The notes beneath the pieces were generated by a model, which did not search any database, was not told the origin of the DNA, and saw only the letters and a list, made by a program, of their open reading frames with translations. Positions 27,094 to 35,085 of a stretch of DNA of 64,000 bases are shown here, one piece after another; positions within the stretch are counted from its first letter, which is position 1; each line of letters begins with the position of its first letter. This stretch comes from Bacteroidota bacterium (GTDB lineage: Bacteria > Bacteroidota > Bacteroidia > 2-12-FULL-35-15), in the NCBI GenBank assembly GCA_017303895.1, contig JAFLBF010000019.1, forward strand, positions 1 through 64,000, read 5' to 3'. The translations under genes were made by a program, and so were the position numbers.

Positions 27094-28161
27094 TTATTTA
27101 ATCACGTTTCCTGTTTCCTCGTTTCCAAATGTACCCTCTTCAGAAACATTGGAAACGGAAACGAACAAATGCGGAAATTTATCTTTCCATTTAGAAATTG
27201 TTCCTTTAGAAATGCTTAATTCAGCTGCTATATCGGCATAAGAACGGTTTTCATTCAAAAGTCTAACAACATCATAAACCTTAGCAGGAATTTCATTGTT
27301 TCCTGTTTCCTGCTTTAAATGATCCCACTCACTCGAAAAACCATTATGTTTCATGGTAAGTATTGCACCCTGCTTTTCGATTTCTAAAACAATTACATTA
27401 CCTGTATCAAAAATCAACTCTCCACTCCTACTCGGTTTTACCTGTTTCCAATAACGAATATTTTTTCCTAGCTCGCTTTTACCCAATGCAGAAACACTAT
27501 CCGCAAAATTACTAATGTGCTTACTACCCGCAAGGTCATTTACTGTAAGTGGACTTGAATTAAAACGTTTGGGGGTATGTGCAAGCACCAAAATTGATAA
27601 ATTAAATTGCTTTTTTAGTTCATTCAATCTTCTCATTACTTCTAATGCAACCTGTGTATCCTGAGAACTCTGAGCACTTAGAAACGTTAAATTATCTATA
27701 ACTAAAATATCCGCTTTTGTTACCTCAATATCATACTTTATTTTTTCAAAAAGCAATTCAACAAATTCAATTTTTGGATTTTGAGTTATTAGCTCTGCAA
27801 AATCAATTGTATCAATATAAAAGCGTTGACTAAAGTCGTATTCAAAGCCATTATCATCTGTATATCTCTTTTTAAATTGTCTATCTGAAAGCTCGAAATC
27901 ATAGAACAATGCTGTTAATGCAGGATTTTGATTTTCTAGGAATAAAAATTTTTTCCCTTTTGTCAAAGCATCAATTGCTGCAACAGCAATTAAACTTTTC
28001 CCAACACCTGTGTCAGCAAAGAGAATGTGCAATTCATTTAGTTGCCATATAAACCCCAGCATTTGATTTATTTCGGGTTGGTTTTTTGCATCTTCCATTC
28101 GTTGCTTAGAATTCCTTATTTGTGATAATTCTTTAAAATTATTTTTATTAATTTTGTTCAT
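27094..28161 (-). CDS. RepA-like AAA (RecA-fold) ATPase with C-terminal HTH
   Basis: 355 residues. Walker A is ADTGVGKSL (about 49-57) and Walker B is ILVIDNL (Asp156), followed by sensor-type LVLAHTPKR. The fold is that of RepA/DnaB-like hexameric helicases in the AAA_25 group. The last ~70 residues include a helix-turn-helix (YADIAAELSISKGTISKWK). Such proteins are common in Bacteroidota integrative elements beside an excisionase-type HTH gene and probably act in element replication or maintenance. A GC-rich hairpin in the mRNA leader (28178-28205) lies just before the start codon. Confidence 0.82.
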   Translation of the reverse strand: MNKINKNNFKELSQIRNSKQRMEDAKNQPEINQMLGFIWQLNELHILFADTGVGKSLIAVAAIDALTKGKKFLFLENQNPALTALFYDFELSDRQFKKRYTDDNGFEYDFSQRFYIDTIDFAELITQNPKIEFVELLFEKIKYDIEVTKADILVIDNLTFLSAQSSQDTQVALEVMRRLNELKKQFNLSILVLAHTPKRFNSSPLTVNDLAGSKHISNFADSVSALGKSELGKNIRYWKQVKPSRSGELIFDTGNVIVLEIEKQGAILTMKHNGFSSEWDHLKQETGNNEIPAKVYDVVRLLNENRSYADIAAELSISKGTISKWKDKFPHLFVSVSNVSEEGTFGNEETGNVIK

Positions 28162-28177
28162 CTGAATTTAATTTTTT

Positions 28178-28205
28178 CGGGGTTGGTGTTAGCGCACCAG
28201 CCCCG
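28178..28205 (-). promoter_or_regulatory. Stable hairpin in the leader of the RepA-like gene
   Basis: CGGGGTTGGTG (28178-28188), loop TTAGCG, CACCAGCCCCG (28195-28205): an 11-bp stem with one G-U type pair. No T run follows on the minus strand, so it does not look like a terminator. Its edge is 17 bases before the ATG, where it could hold back translation or separate it from the upstream gene. Confidence 0.6.
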
Positions 28206-28207
28206 AT

Positions 28208-28522
28208 TTAATTTAATGTGATTGGTATATGGGCTTGCTTTGAAGTATTCGGATTTGGCAACAGTTCGATAGAAATATTAACAATTTCAATACTTGGATC
28301 TTTTTCAATAAGCGAAGCAATTTCATTGCTAATACGGTACATCAAATCTGCATAAGCAGGAAGCTCAAGAGTGTCGTATATTTTCTGAAATGATTCAAGC
28401 CTCTTTTTTTTAACATAAATTGCTTTGGGCGGCAGCTTGGAATTATTCAGTTCCTGATCCATTGTAGCCAATATTTCCTTGAAAAAATTTAAAGCATCGC
28501 TTGGAAGTAATCTGTTTCCCAT
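28208..28522 (-). CDS. Unknown 104-aa element protein
   Basis: 104 residues, helical N-terminal two-thirds with many charged residues (YVKKKRLESFQKIYD) and a short beta-like C-terminus. I do not recognise a family. It lies one base downstream of the HTH gene and is clearly in the same operon. Small helical proteins at this place between excisionase and RepA-like genes occur in other Bacteroidota elements, but no function is known to me. Confidence 0.6.
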   Translation of the reverse strand: MGNRLLPSDALNFFKEILATMDQELNNSKLPPKAIYVKKKRLESFQKIYDTLELPAYADLMYRISNEIASLIEKDPSIEIVNISIELLPNPNTSKQAHIPITLN

Positions 28523-28523
28523 C

Positions 28524-28802
28524 TTACCTCCCCGTTTTTAGCCAAGCAATTATTGCACTCTTTGAGAAATAAAGCTTCCTTGAATTTGGCCTTTTTATAA
28601 AAGGAATTGCGCCATAGTGAACATGCTGATAGATTGTTTGGCGGGCAAGACGGGTAATTTTCATTACCATTTCTATGGATATAATATCCTGTTCCTCCGG
28701 TACACTCTGGCTGGCTGGAGAGCTGTTTTTAATCGTTTTTTCAATTAACTCCTGTAATTCTTGTACAGATAAGTCAATTATTCGTTTTTCGTTGTTTTGC
28801 AT
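28524..28802 (-). CDS. Excisionase-type helix-turn-helix protein
   Basis: 92 residues. The C-terminal ~55 residues form a winged HTH of the excisionase/MerR-like HTH_17 type (VMKITRLARQTIYQHV, then FIKRPNSRKLYFSKSAIIAWL). The N-terminal part is a helical, acidic extension. Proteins like this control excision direction or transcription in integrative elements. An inverted repeat TAGTCG-N16-CGACTA sits directly before its start codon, a plausible autoregulatory site. Confidence 0.82.
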   Translation of the reverse strand: MQNNEKRIIDLSVQELQELIEKTIKNSSPASQSVPEEQDIISIEMVMKITRLARQTIYQHVHYGAIPFIKRPNSRKLYFSKSAIIAWLKTGR

Positions 28803-28829
28803 AGTCGATAATTGTTTGTTTAACGACTA
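28802..28829. promoter_or_regulatory. Operator-like inverted repeat before the HTH gene
   Basis: TAGTCG (28802-28807) and CGACTA (28824-28829) separated by 16 bp, touching the start codon of the excisionase-type gene. The arm distance places the two half sites about two helical turns apart. Confidence 0.45.
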
Positions 28830-28912
28830 CAAATAAATTAAGAAAAAAAAAGAAAAATCAAAATTTTACTTCGTTTAAATCAAATTGTTGAACAAAAAAA
28901 ACAAATTGATGG

Positions 28913-29431
28913 TCATTTTGTGCAAAAATTAACCGCTCTATCTACCGTCATTGAAGAAACTTGAAACGTTTTCGCAACTTTAAGAATTACCTTACTATGA
29001 GCAAGGCTTGGCTGCTTTTTTTGAATTTTTTGGCAGGCAGAAAAATATTTTTTGTAGTTTTCCTCAGTAGTTTTTCTTACAACTGGAATCTTTTTTTTGT
29101 CAGGAAAATCCACTTTTAAAATTTTAATGTCCTCACTAAGACGAGAAATCTCTTCTAAATAACTATAAACAATACTTTTACATATATAATCAATGCCATA
29201 TTTTTCAACATCCTCTTCGGTCAAATTAGAAAAATTATTGTACGTAATTTTCTTTGCAAAAGGTCTATGAAGTAATCCTTTTAGCTCGAACGTACTTTTT
29301 ATTTTTCTGAAATTTTCAAGCTTATCCTTTCTGCTTTTGAATTTTTCTTGTTCTTCTAAAAATGAATTAATCGTATTTTCAATACAATCAGTAATTTCAG
29401 TTTCAATTTTTTTCAAATCCATTTTGCGCAT
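28913..29431 (-). CDS. Unknown 172-aa element protein with HTH-like C-terminus
   Basis: 172 residues; the second Met (residue 4) is an equally likely start. It is strongly charged, with a predicted coiled coil at residues ~1-50. The C-terminal segment (KVILKVAKTFQVSSMTVDRAVNF) resembles a helix-turn-helix. It begins 11 bp downstream of the integrase stop and is probably cotranscribed with it. No family is recognised; a DNA-binding accessory factor of integration is possible. Confidence 0.6.
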   Translation of the reverse strand: MRKMDLKKIETEITDCIENTINSFLEEQEKFKSRKDKLENFRKIKSTFELKGLLHRPFAKKITYNNFSNLTEEDVEKYGIDYICKSIVYSYLEEISRLSEDIKILKVDFPDKKKIPVVRKTTEENYKKYFSACQKIQKKQPSLAHSKVILKVAKTFQVSSMTVDRAVNFCTK

Positions 29432-29442
29432 TTACTTTCTTA

Positions 29443-30627
29443 TTATTTCCAATCAACTTTTAATAATCCTTGCTTAACTAATTCTTGATTCATATTCACA
29501 TACATCATTGTTGTTTTAATATCAGAGTGCTGCATTAAAAACATTAATTGAGGTAAAGGAATTTTTGATGCCATGTATGTACCGAAACTATGTCGAGCTG
29601 TGTGAAATGTCAGATTAAACGGAATTTCTGCAATCGTAGCAATAACCTTTAAATGTCTATTAATAAAAGGCTCTGTTAATCTAGGAAAAACAAACTCGTT
29701 CTTTTTATCTAAATATTTCAAAAGAATTTTTTCCGGTTCAGATTGCTTTTCTTTTGCTCTTTTAAAAAGACTGTACAGCGGAATTTCTGCCCTCTTATTA
29801 ACTTTTATCGTCACAAATTCTAACTCGTAACCATCCTTACCTTTTTTTACATATTCCGTTTTCAAATTGGTAGCATCCGAAATTCTCAGCCCTGTATAAA
29901 AAGAGAATAAAAACATATCTCTAACCACATCTATTTTCTCATCCAATTTGCTTAAATCAAGTTGCTTTATGGTATCAATCTCATCTAATGTTAAAACATC
30001 GCGTTTTTTCTGTTCAGATTTTACTTTTATGTCTTTACATGGATTATTTCCTTCAATAAAACCCTTTTTAATAGCAATATCAATGTACTTTTTAAGGTTT
30101 TTATGCTGTTTATGGATTGTATTGATCGCCAAATTGTTCTTTCGTAAATGATTTAGGAAATTATCAATAAAGGCATAGGTAATTTCTTCAAAACTGACAT
30201 CTCTACCATTCCGGTATTCTAAAAGCTTATTAAGGGTGTTATTGTGACTTAATTTTGTTCTCGCTCCGAGTGAACGATCGTTATTTACTTCCTCCTTAAC
30301 AAATTCAATAAATGAACCATTATGAGAAAAATCTTTGCGATGATCTACTGCATCTATCGAAAACGACCTTCCTTTTAGAGAATGTTCAGCTTGCTCCCTT
30401 TCGTATTTATGGATCGCTTCCCGTAGCTGAATATTTAAAACTTCAGCTTGTGGATGACGTTTATGTATCTCCTGATTCTTTTCGTCCCACTGATTTGGAG
30501 TAATATAAATGGCGGTAGATAGAAATCTTCGTTTCCTATTTTGGTATAATCTTATCTCAACAGGGGCTTTTCCGTGTTTATTGAGCTTATTTTTCCGATT
30601 GAATACAGGTGTAAATGTCGCTTTCAT
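29443..30627 (-). CDS. Tyrosine-type site-specific integrase
   Basis: 394 residues. N-terminal Arm-type domain (about 1-90), SAM-like core-binding domain (~100-200) and catalytic domain. The catalytic residues are Arg248 (TGLRIS), His342/Arg345 (HTARHS), His367 and Tyr376 (MMYVNM). It belongs to the Bacteroidota integrase group that inserts elements into tRNA genes. It lies next to attR and is oriented away from it, the usual layout. GTATCACA sites upstream of its start are candidate arm sites and may also control its expression. Confidence 0.93.
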   Translation of the reverse strand: MKATFTPVFNRKNKLNKHGKAPVEIRLYQNRKRRFLSTAIYITPNQWDEKNQEIHKRHPQAEVLNIQLREAIHKYEREQAEHSLKGRSFSIDAVDHRKDFSHNGSFIEFVKEEVNNDRSLGARTKLSHNNTLNKLLEYRNGRDVSFEEITYAFIDNFLNHLRKNNLAINTIHKQHKNLKKYIDIAIKKGFIEGNNPCKDIKVKSEQKKRDVLTLDEIDTIKQLDLSKLDEKIDVVRDMFLFSFYTGLRISDATNLKTEYVKKGKDGYELEFVTIKVNKRAEIPLYSLFKRAKEKQSEPEKILLKYLDKKNEFVFPRLTEPFINRHLKVIATIAEIPFNLTFHTARHSFGTYMASKIPLPQLMFLMQHSDIKTTMMYVNMNQELVKQGLLKVDWK

Positions 30628-30629
30628 TT

Positions 30630-30689
30630 TGTGATACCTTTTTTAAATGAGTACCAATATGGTATCATAAATGTACAAAAAGTATCACA
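30630..30689. promoter_or_regulatory. Right putative integrase arm-type sites
   Basis: GTATCACA occurs inverted at 30630-30637 and direct at 30682-30689, preceded in the latter by TACAAAAA, the mirror of the CTTTTTGTA seen beside the left sites. A looser copy (GGTATCATA) is at 30661. They lie between the integrase start and attR. Confidence 0.5.
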
Positions 30690-30721
30690 ATTAAACAAAA
30701 CTCAAAATAAGTCAAAAACGA

Positions 30722-30747
30722 CAAAAGCCCCATAATTGGGGCTTTTG
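30722..30747 (-). terminator. Element-borne terminator now serving tRNA-Gln
   Basis: Perfect 10-bp stem CAAAAGCCCC / GGGGCTTTTG with loop ATAATT, about 35 bp downstream of the tRNA 3' end. It lies inside the element, so it replaces the displaced host terminator at 17866-17893. Confidence 0.75.
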
Positions 30748-30779
30748 AGTTATCAGAGGTTTTTTTCATTTATCCTCTT

Positions 30780-30793
30780 CGTTGTCCGACCAG
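30780..30793. repeat. attR core repeat inside tRNA-Gln
   Basis: CGTTGTCCGACCAG, identical to the attL copy at 17895-17908. It overlaps the acceptor stem and start of the T arm of tRNA-Gln. Confidence 0.9.
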
Positions 30794-30854
30794 GTTTCGA
30801 ACCTGGACTCTTCTGAACCAAAATCAGACGTGTTGCCAGTTACACCATCGGACA
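30782..30854 (-). tRNA. tRNA-Gln (anticodon TTG)
   Basis: Acceptor arms TGTCCGA and TCGGACA pair fully. The anticodon stem TCTGA/TCAGA carries loop TTTTGGT (anticodon TTG), and the T arm is CCAGG-TTCGAAA-CCTGG. Discriminator A; CCA is not encoded. Its 3' 12 bases form the attachment site of the neighbouring element, and the gene is restored by the element's copy. Confidence 0.96.
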
Positions 30855-30885
30855 ATGTCCAAACCGTTTGTAATGATTTGGGCTG

Positions 30886-30915
30886 CAAAAATAACAAATA
30901 ATCCATATTTACAAA
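30886..30915 (-). promoter_or_regulatory. Promoter of tRNA-Gln
   Basis: On the minus strand TTTG (30915-30912), 18-bp spacer, TATTTTTG (30893-30886), a close match to the Bacteroidota consensus, 31 bp before the tRNA. Confidence 0.7.
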
Positions 30916-31012
30916 CATTTTTTTTAAAATCTTGTCTTTTTTTAACAGCCGTAGGTTCAATTAATTTTCTAACTTCGCAAACATTAAATTTATATAAAAC
31001 AAGCCGATAAAT

Positions 31013-34000
31013 ATGATCAATACTTCTAATTATCAACGTTTTAACAACATTGTAGGCTGGCTGGTATTTGCTATTGCTTCCTTTGTTTACTTGAGCACTA
31101 TGGAACCAACCGCTTCCTTCTGGGATTGTGGTGAATATATCTCCTGTGCTTATAAATTAGAGGTAGGTCACCCTCCGGGAGCTCCTTTGTTCCTATTGAT
31201 CGGTCGTTTTTTCAGCTTATTTGCCTTTGGTGATACCTCCAAAGTAGGGATGATGATCAATGCCATGAGTGCGCTTTGCAGCTCATTTACGATCCTTTTC
31301 TTATTCTGGTCCATCACTGCCCTTGGTCGTAAGATCATGGAAAAATCAGGCGAACTTACTTCCGGTAAATTAACTGCTATCCTTGGTGCAGGTGCTGTTG
31401 GTGGTTTAGCATATACATTCTCTGATTCTTTCTGGTTCTCAGCTGTTGAAGGTGAGGTTTATGCCATGTCTTCTTTCTTTACTGCCATCACATTCTGGGC
31501 TATCCTTAAATGGGAGCGCGAAGCCGATGAGCCACATGCTGATCGTTGGATCATTCTTATTGCTTATTTGATCGGTTTAGCGATCGGTGTCCATTTATTG
31601 AATTTATTGGTGATCCCGGCTGTTGTATTCATTTACTACTTCAAACGTTACGACAAAATCACCCGCAAAGGCATCATCATTACCGGACTTTTATCCATCG
31701 TTATTCTTGGTGGTATTCAAGGTGGTGTTATTCCATTGATCGTAAAATTAGCTGCTAAGATCGAGATCTTTGCTGTTAACACTTTGGGACTGCCGTTCAA
31801 TAGTGGTACCATTATTTACGGATTATTGATCGTAGGCGGAATTGTTTTCGGATTACGCTATACCAAGAAAAAAGCTAAACCTATTCTGAATACGGTTATC
31901 CTTTGTTTTACGGTAATTTTGATCGGATATTCTTCATTCATCATCCTTGTTATCCGCTCACAAGCGAACACTCCAATGGATGAGAACAACCCGGAGAATG
32001 CGGTTAACTTACTGGCTTACCTGAACCGTGAACAATACGGAACATGGCCAATTTTGCACGGACAGTATTTCACTGCTCCTGTGATCAAATATGAAGACGG
32101 AAATCCTGTGTATGCACAAGATGAAAAAACAGGAAAATATGTGATCTCTGATGATCGCAAAAGTTCGTTGCCTGTTTATGATCCTCGCTTTACTACATTA
32201 TTCCCTCGTTTGTGGAGTAATCAATCGAATCACATTGCCGGTTACCGTAACTGGACAAACACAAGAAACTACCAACGCATCACAGTAAATAACCCTCAAA
32301 CAGGTGAAACAGAAACATTGGAAAAACCAACCTTCGGTGAAAACTTGAAGTTCTTCTTCCAATATCAATTGGGCTGGATGTATTCCCGTTATTTCGCATG
32401 GAACTTTATCGGTCGCCAAAACGAAATTCAAGGTCATGGCAGCGCTGCGGAAGGAAACTGGAAAACAGGCATCAAAGGAATTGATGAAGCTCGCTTAGGG
32501 CCACAACAAGGATTACCTGATAATGCCGACAACAACAAAGCCAACAACTCTTTGTATGGTTTACCTTTCATTTTAGGCTTGATCGGTTTGTACTACCATT
32601 TGAAAAAAGATAAAAAGAATGCTGCCGTAGTGGGATTGTTATTCTTCTTTACCGGTATTGCGATTGTGGTTTACTTAAATCAAAAACCTTTTGAGCCACG
32701 TGAGCGTGATTATGCATACGCAGCCTCCTTCTACGCATTCGCGATCTGGATAGGATTAGGCGTATTAGCTATTTATGATTTCTTACAAAGTAAGATGAAT
32801 CAAATGGCAAGTGCTACTGCTGCAACAGCTGTTTGTTTACTGGCTGTTCCAACATTAATGGCAAAAGAAGAATGGGATGATCACGATCGTTCGAACCGTT
32901 ATATTGCTCGTGATTTTGCTCGCAACTATTTAGAATCCTGCGCACCGAATGCCATTTTATTCACCAATGGTGATAATGATACCTTCCCGCTTTGGTATGC
33001 ACAAGAGGTAGAAGGCATCCGTACGGATGTGCGTGTAGTATGTTTAGAACTCTTGAATACTGATTGGTACATCGATCAAATGGTACACAAAGCCTACTTG
33101 TCGGATCCTGTTCCTTTCTCTTTGAAAAAAGAACAATACCGTCAAGGAACCCGCGATGTAGTGTTGTTCCACGACAGAGGTATCAAAGGACACATCTCTG
33201 TAAAAGAGTTGATCGAATTTGCGAAAAGCGAAGACAAATCCAACAAACTGGAAGTACAATCAGGAACGTTCTACAACTATTTCCCTACACGTAACATGAG
33301 TGTTCCGGTGGATAGTGCAACGGTTGTCAACAATGGTACAGTTCCAAAAGAATTGGCAAGCCGTGTTGTAAAAAGCATCGACTGGACCGTTCAAGGAAAC
33401 TATGTACAAAAGAATGACCTGATGATCATCGACTTGTTGGCACAAAACGACTGGAAACGTCCAATCTACTTCGCTGCAACAGCTCCTGCAAGTTCTTACT
33501 TGAACCTTGCTCCTTATTTGCAATTAGAAGGATTGGCTTACCGTTTGGTTCCTATCAAACAATCAGCCGCTGAACAGCAACAGGAAACCCGCATTGCAAC
33601 AGACGTGATGTATAACAACATTATGACCAAGTTCACTTGGGGTGGAATGGAAAACAAAGAGGTATTCCTGGATGATGTGTTTGTACGTTCATGTGCATTG
33701 AACATCCGTCAGCGTGTGGCTGCATTAGCATCGGCATTAGCTGCTGAAGGCAAAAATGATAAGGCGATCAAAGTATTGGATAAATGCTTAGAAGTAACAC
33801 CGGAAGAAAATGTACCATACGATGGAACGATCTTCTCCATTGCTATTGCTTACTATCAAGCTGGTGCCGATAAAAAAGGCAATGAATTGAGCACTAAATT
33901 GTTCGACAACTTTGAGAAGAACATGACTTACTATGGTTCATTCAAAGGAAGAGACAGAACAGCTTTCGGTCCGGATATCGACAGAACACAAGAGATCATG

Positions 34001-34120
34001 GAACGTTTGATCTACTTCACCGATATGTTCAAACAAGCTGAACTTTCAAAACAATTGGAAGCACGCTATTTGAAAATATTACAAGCCTATGGCTTGTCGC
34101 CTAAAATGGGCGGAGAATAA
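31013..34120 (+). CDS. DUF2723/GT117 family membrane protein
   Basis: 1035 residues. The N-terminal half is a polytopic membrane domain with about 12 hydrophobic helices. It carries the DUF2723 hallmark TMEPTASFWDCGEYISCAYKLEVGHPPGAPLF (described here by its ends, residues ~29-60). The Asp/Glu pair in WDCGE is the expected catalytic site of GT-C-fold glycosyltransferases. The C-terminal part is soluble with TPR-like helices (KAIKVLDKCLEVTPEEN). The family is assigned to protein O-mannosyltransferase-like enzymes (GT117, TMEM260 group), likely glycosylating exported proteins. Substrate is not determinable. It stands alone between tRNA-Gln and a terminator. Confidence 0.88.
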   Translation: MINTSNYQRFNNIVGWLVFAIASFVYLSTMEPTASFWDCGEYISCAYKLEVGHPPGAPLFLLIGRFFSLFAFGDTSKVGMMINAMSALCSSFTILFLFWSITALGRKIMEKSGELTSGKLTAILGAGAVGGLAYTFSDSFWFSAVEGEVYAMSSFFTAITFWAILKWEREADEPHADRWIILIAYLIGLAIGVHLLNLLVIPAVVFIYYFKRYDKITRKGIIITGLLSIVILGGIQGGVIPLIVKLAAKIEIFAVNTLGLPFNSGTIIYGLLIVGGIVFGLRYTKKKAKPILNTVILCFTVILIGYSSFIILVIRSQANTPMDENNPENAVNLLAYLNREQYGTWPILHGQYFTAPVIKYEDGNPVYAQDEKTGKYVISDDRKSSLPVYDPRFTTLFPRLWSNQSNHIAGYRNWTNTRNYQRITVNNPQTGETETLEKPTFGENLKFFFQYQLGWMYSRYFAWNFIGRQNEIQGHGSAAEGNWKTGIKGIDEARLGPQQGLPDNADNNKANNSLYGLPFILGLIGLYYHLKKDKKNAAVVGLLFFFTGIAIVVYLNQKPFEPRERDYAYAASFYAFAIWIGLGVLAIYDFLQSKMNQMASATAATAVCLLAVPTLMAKEEWDDHDRSNRYIARDFARNYLESCAPNAILFTNGDNDTFPLWYAQEVEGIRTDVRVVCLELLNTDWYIDQMVHKAYLSDPVPFSLKKEQYRQGTRDVVLFHDRGIKGHISVKELIEFAKSEDKSNKLEVQSGTFYNYFPTRNMSVPVDSATVVNNGTVPKELASRVVKSIDWTVQGNYVQKNDLMIIDLLAQNDWKRPIYFAATAPASSYLNLAPYLQLEGLAYRLVPIKQSAAEQQQETRIATDVMYNNIMTKFTWGGMENKEVFLDDVFVRSCALNIRQRVAALASALAAEGKNDKAIKVLDKCLEVTPEENVPYDGTIFSIAIAYYQAGADKKGNELSTKLFDNFEKNMTYYGSFKGRDRTAFGPDIDRTQEIMERLIYFTDMFKQAELSKQLEARYLKILQAYGLSPKMGGE

Positions 34121-34136
34121 TACAGACACTTTAATA

Positions 34137-34169
34137 AAAAAACGCACAACAAATGTTGTGCGTTTTTTT
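34137..34169. terminator. Bidirectional terminator between GT117 and deacetylase genes
   Basis: AAAAAACGCACAAC (34137-34150), loop AAAT, GTTGTGCGTTTTTT (34155-34168). It has an A run on one side and a T run on the other, so it works for both convergent genes. It abuts the deacetylase stop codon. Confidence 0.92.
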
Positions 34170-34779
34170 ATTGGATCGTTTCGAAGATATATCCTTCACC
34201 CAAAGCATGTTCAATAAACTTTGGTAAAGCATATTGCAGATTGTTCCATGCCTTCCGGTTATCATGAAAAACGATGATGGAACCATTTCTATAATTCGTC
34301 AGCACATTGTCCAAACATTTTTCAGGGCTCGTATTTTTATCATAGTCGCCACTCAGTACATCCCACATAATGATCTTGTAATGATTCAAAATGGTTTTGT
34401 ATTGTGTGTTCTTCATTTTACCATACGGTGGACGGAATAAAGAGGATGAAGTGATCTCTTTTGCTTTTGCAATGTTCTTGTAATAATCAGTTGAATGCGT
34501 TTTCCAGCCATTCAAGTGGTTGTAGGTGTGATTACCTACCGCATGACCATCCGCTTTTATCCTATCGAAAATCGCAGTGTGCTTCTCTACATTATCGCCC
34601 ACACAAAAGAAACTTGCTTTGATCTTATATTGCTGAAGTACATCCAGCACCCACGGTGTGATCTCCGGAATTGGTCCATCGTCAAAACTCAGAAAAAGTT
34701 TTTTTTCTGTTTCTTCCATTCTCCAAATTGCTTTGGGGTAAATGGATTTGATCAAATAACTTGGACGTACCAGATACAT
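34168..34779 (-). CDS. Polysaccharide deacetylase (NodB-fold) family protein
   Basis: 203 residues from the ATG at 34779; a start at 34818 would add 13 residues. NodB motifs are complete: SFDDGP (metal and catalytic Asp), HTYNH (two metal-binding His), RPPYG, the WDVLSGDY motif and IVFHDN near the C-terminus. Enzymes of this CE4 group remove N- or O-acetyl groups from cell-wall or exopolysaccharides with a divalent metal. The N-terminal YLVRPSYLIKSIYP region matches the short Bacteroidota subgroup without a clear signal peptide. Confidence 0.9.
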   Translation of the reverse strand: MYLVRPSYLIKSIYPKAIWRMEETEKKLFLSFDDGPIPEITPWVLDVLQQYKIKASFFCVGDNVEKHTAIFDRIKADGHAVGNHTYNHLNGWKTHSTDYYKNIAKAKEITSSSLFRPPYGKMKNTQYKTILNHYKIIMWDVLSGDYDKNTSPEKCLDNVLTNYRNGSIIVFHDNRKAWNNLQYALPKFIEHALGEGYIFETIQ

Positions 34780-34840
34780 ACAGCAAAAATACAATATAAA
34801 TGTCAATCCATCGATCAAGATAAACGGAGGAACACCGGCA

Positions 34841-35045
34841 CACTTTCTCGATACGTTTCTTTTTACTTCACACCTGCCCGATGTCAGTTTGAGCCTTCTT
34901 GTCGGCAGACGGGTGACGAGGAACGAGCTGTATCGAGAACGGCTTGATAAAAATGCTTAGTAGGAAAATAAGATCAGTTCGAAGCTCGCTGATGTCAGTT
35001 CGAGTGGCGAGGAACTAGCTGTATCGAGAACGGCTTGATAAAAAA
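34841..35045. repeat. Interspersed palindromic-type repeats left of the GIY-YIG gene
   Basis: One copy in minus orientation (34841-34872, CACTTTCTCGATACGTTTC...CTTCACAC) is followed by two plus copies. These start with GATGTCAGTTYGAG (34880 and 34991) and end with GTATCGAGAACGGCTTGATAAAA (to about 34953 and 35045). The first plus copy has a ~19-bp insertion. The opposed copies could fold into a long hairpin in RNA or single-stranded DNA. Confidence 0.8.
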
Positions 35046-35085
35046 TAGTATTTTAGCACACTACTCCGTAACATAAAACATTTTT

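Larger units (their letters stand above)
17895..30793. mobile_element. 12.9-kb integrative element in tRNA-Gln carrying defence-type genes
   Basis: Bounded by exact 14-bp direct repeats CGTTGTCCGACCAG at 17895-17908 and 30780-30793. The right copy is the 3' end of an intact tRNA-Gln. A tyrosine integrase lies next to the right end, transcribed away from the tRNA. Between the repeats are 11 recognisable genes: unknown 110 aa, GHKL ATPase, DUF4325, ISP-like RM protein, putative AbiC, tandem DUF262 protein, RepA-like ATPase, two small unknowns, an excisionase-type HTH protein and the integrase. No relaxase, conjugation or phage structural genes are visible, so mobilisation would depend on other elements or packaging. 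Confidence 0.9.

Noticed and set aside
26984..27241. 85-aa plus-strand frame through the repeats into the ATPase gene
   Set aside because: It is antisense to the RepA-like coding end and made of low-complexity repeat DNA.
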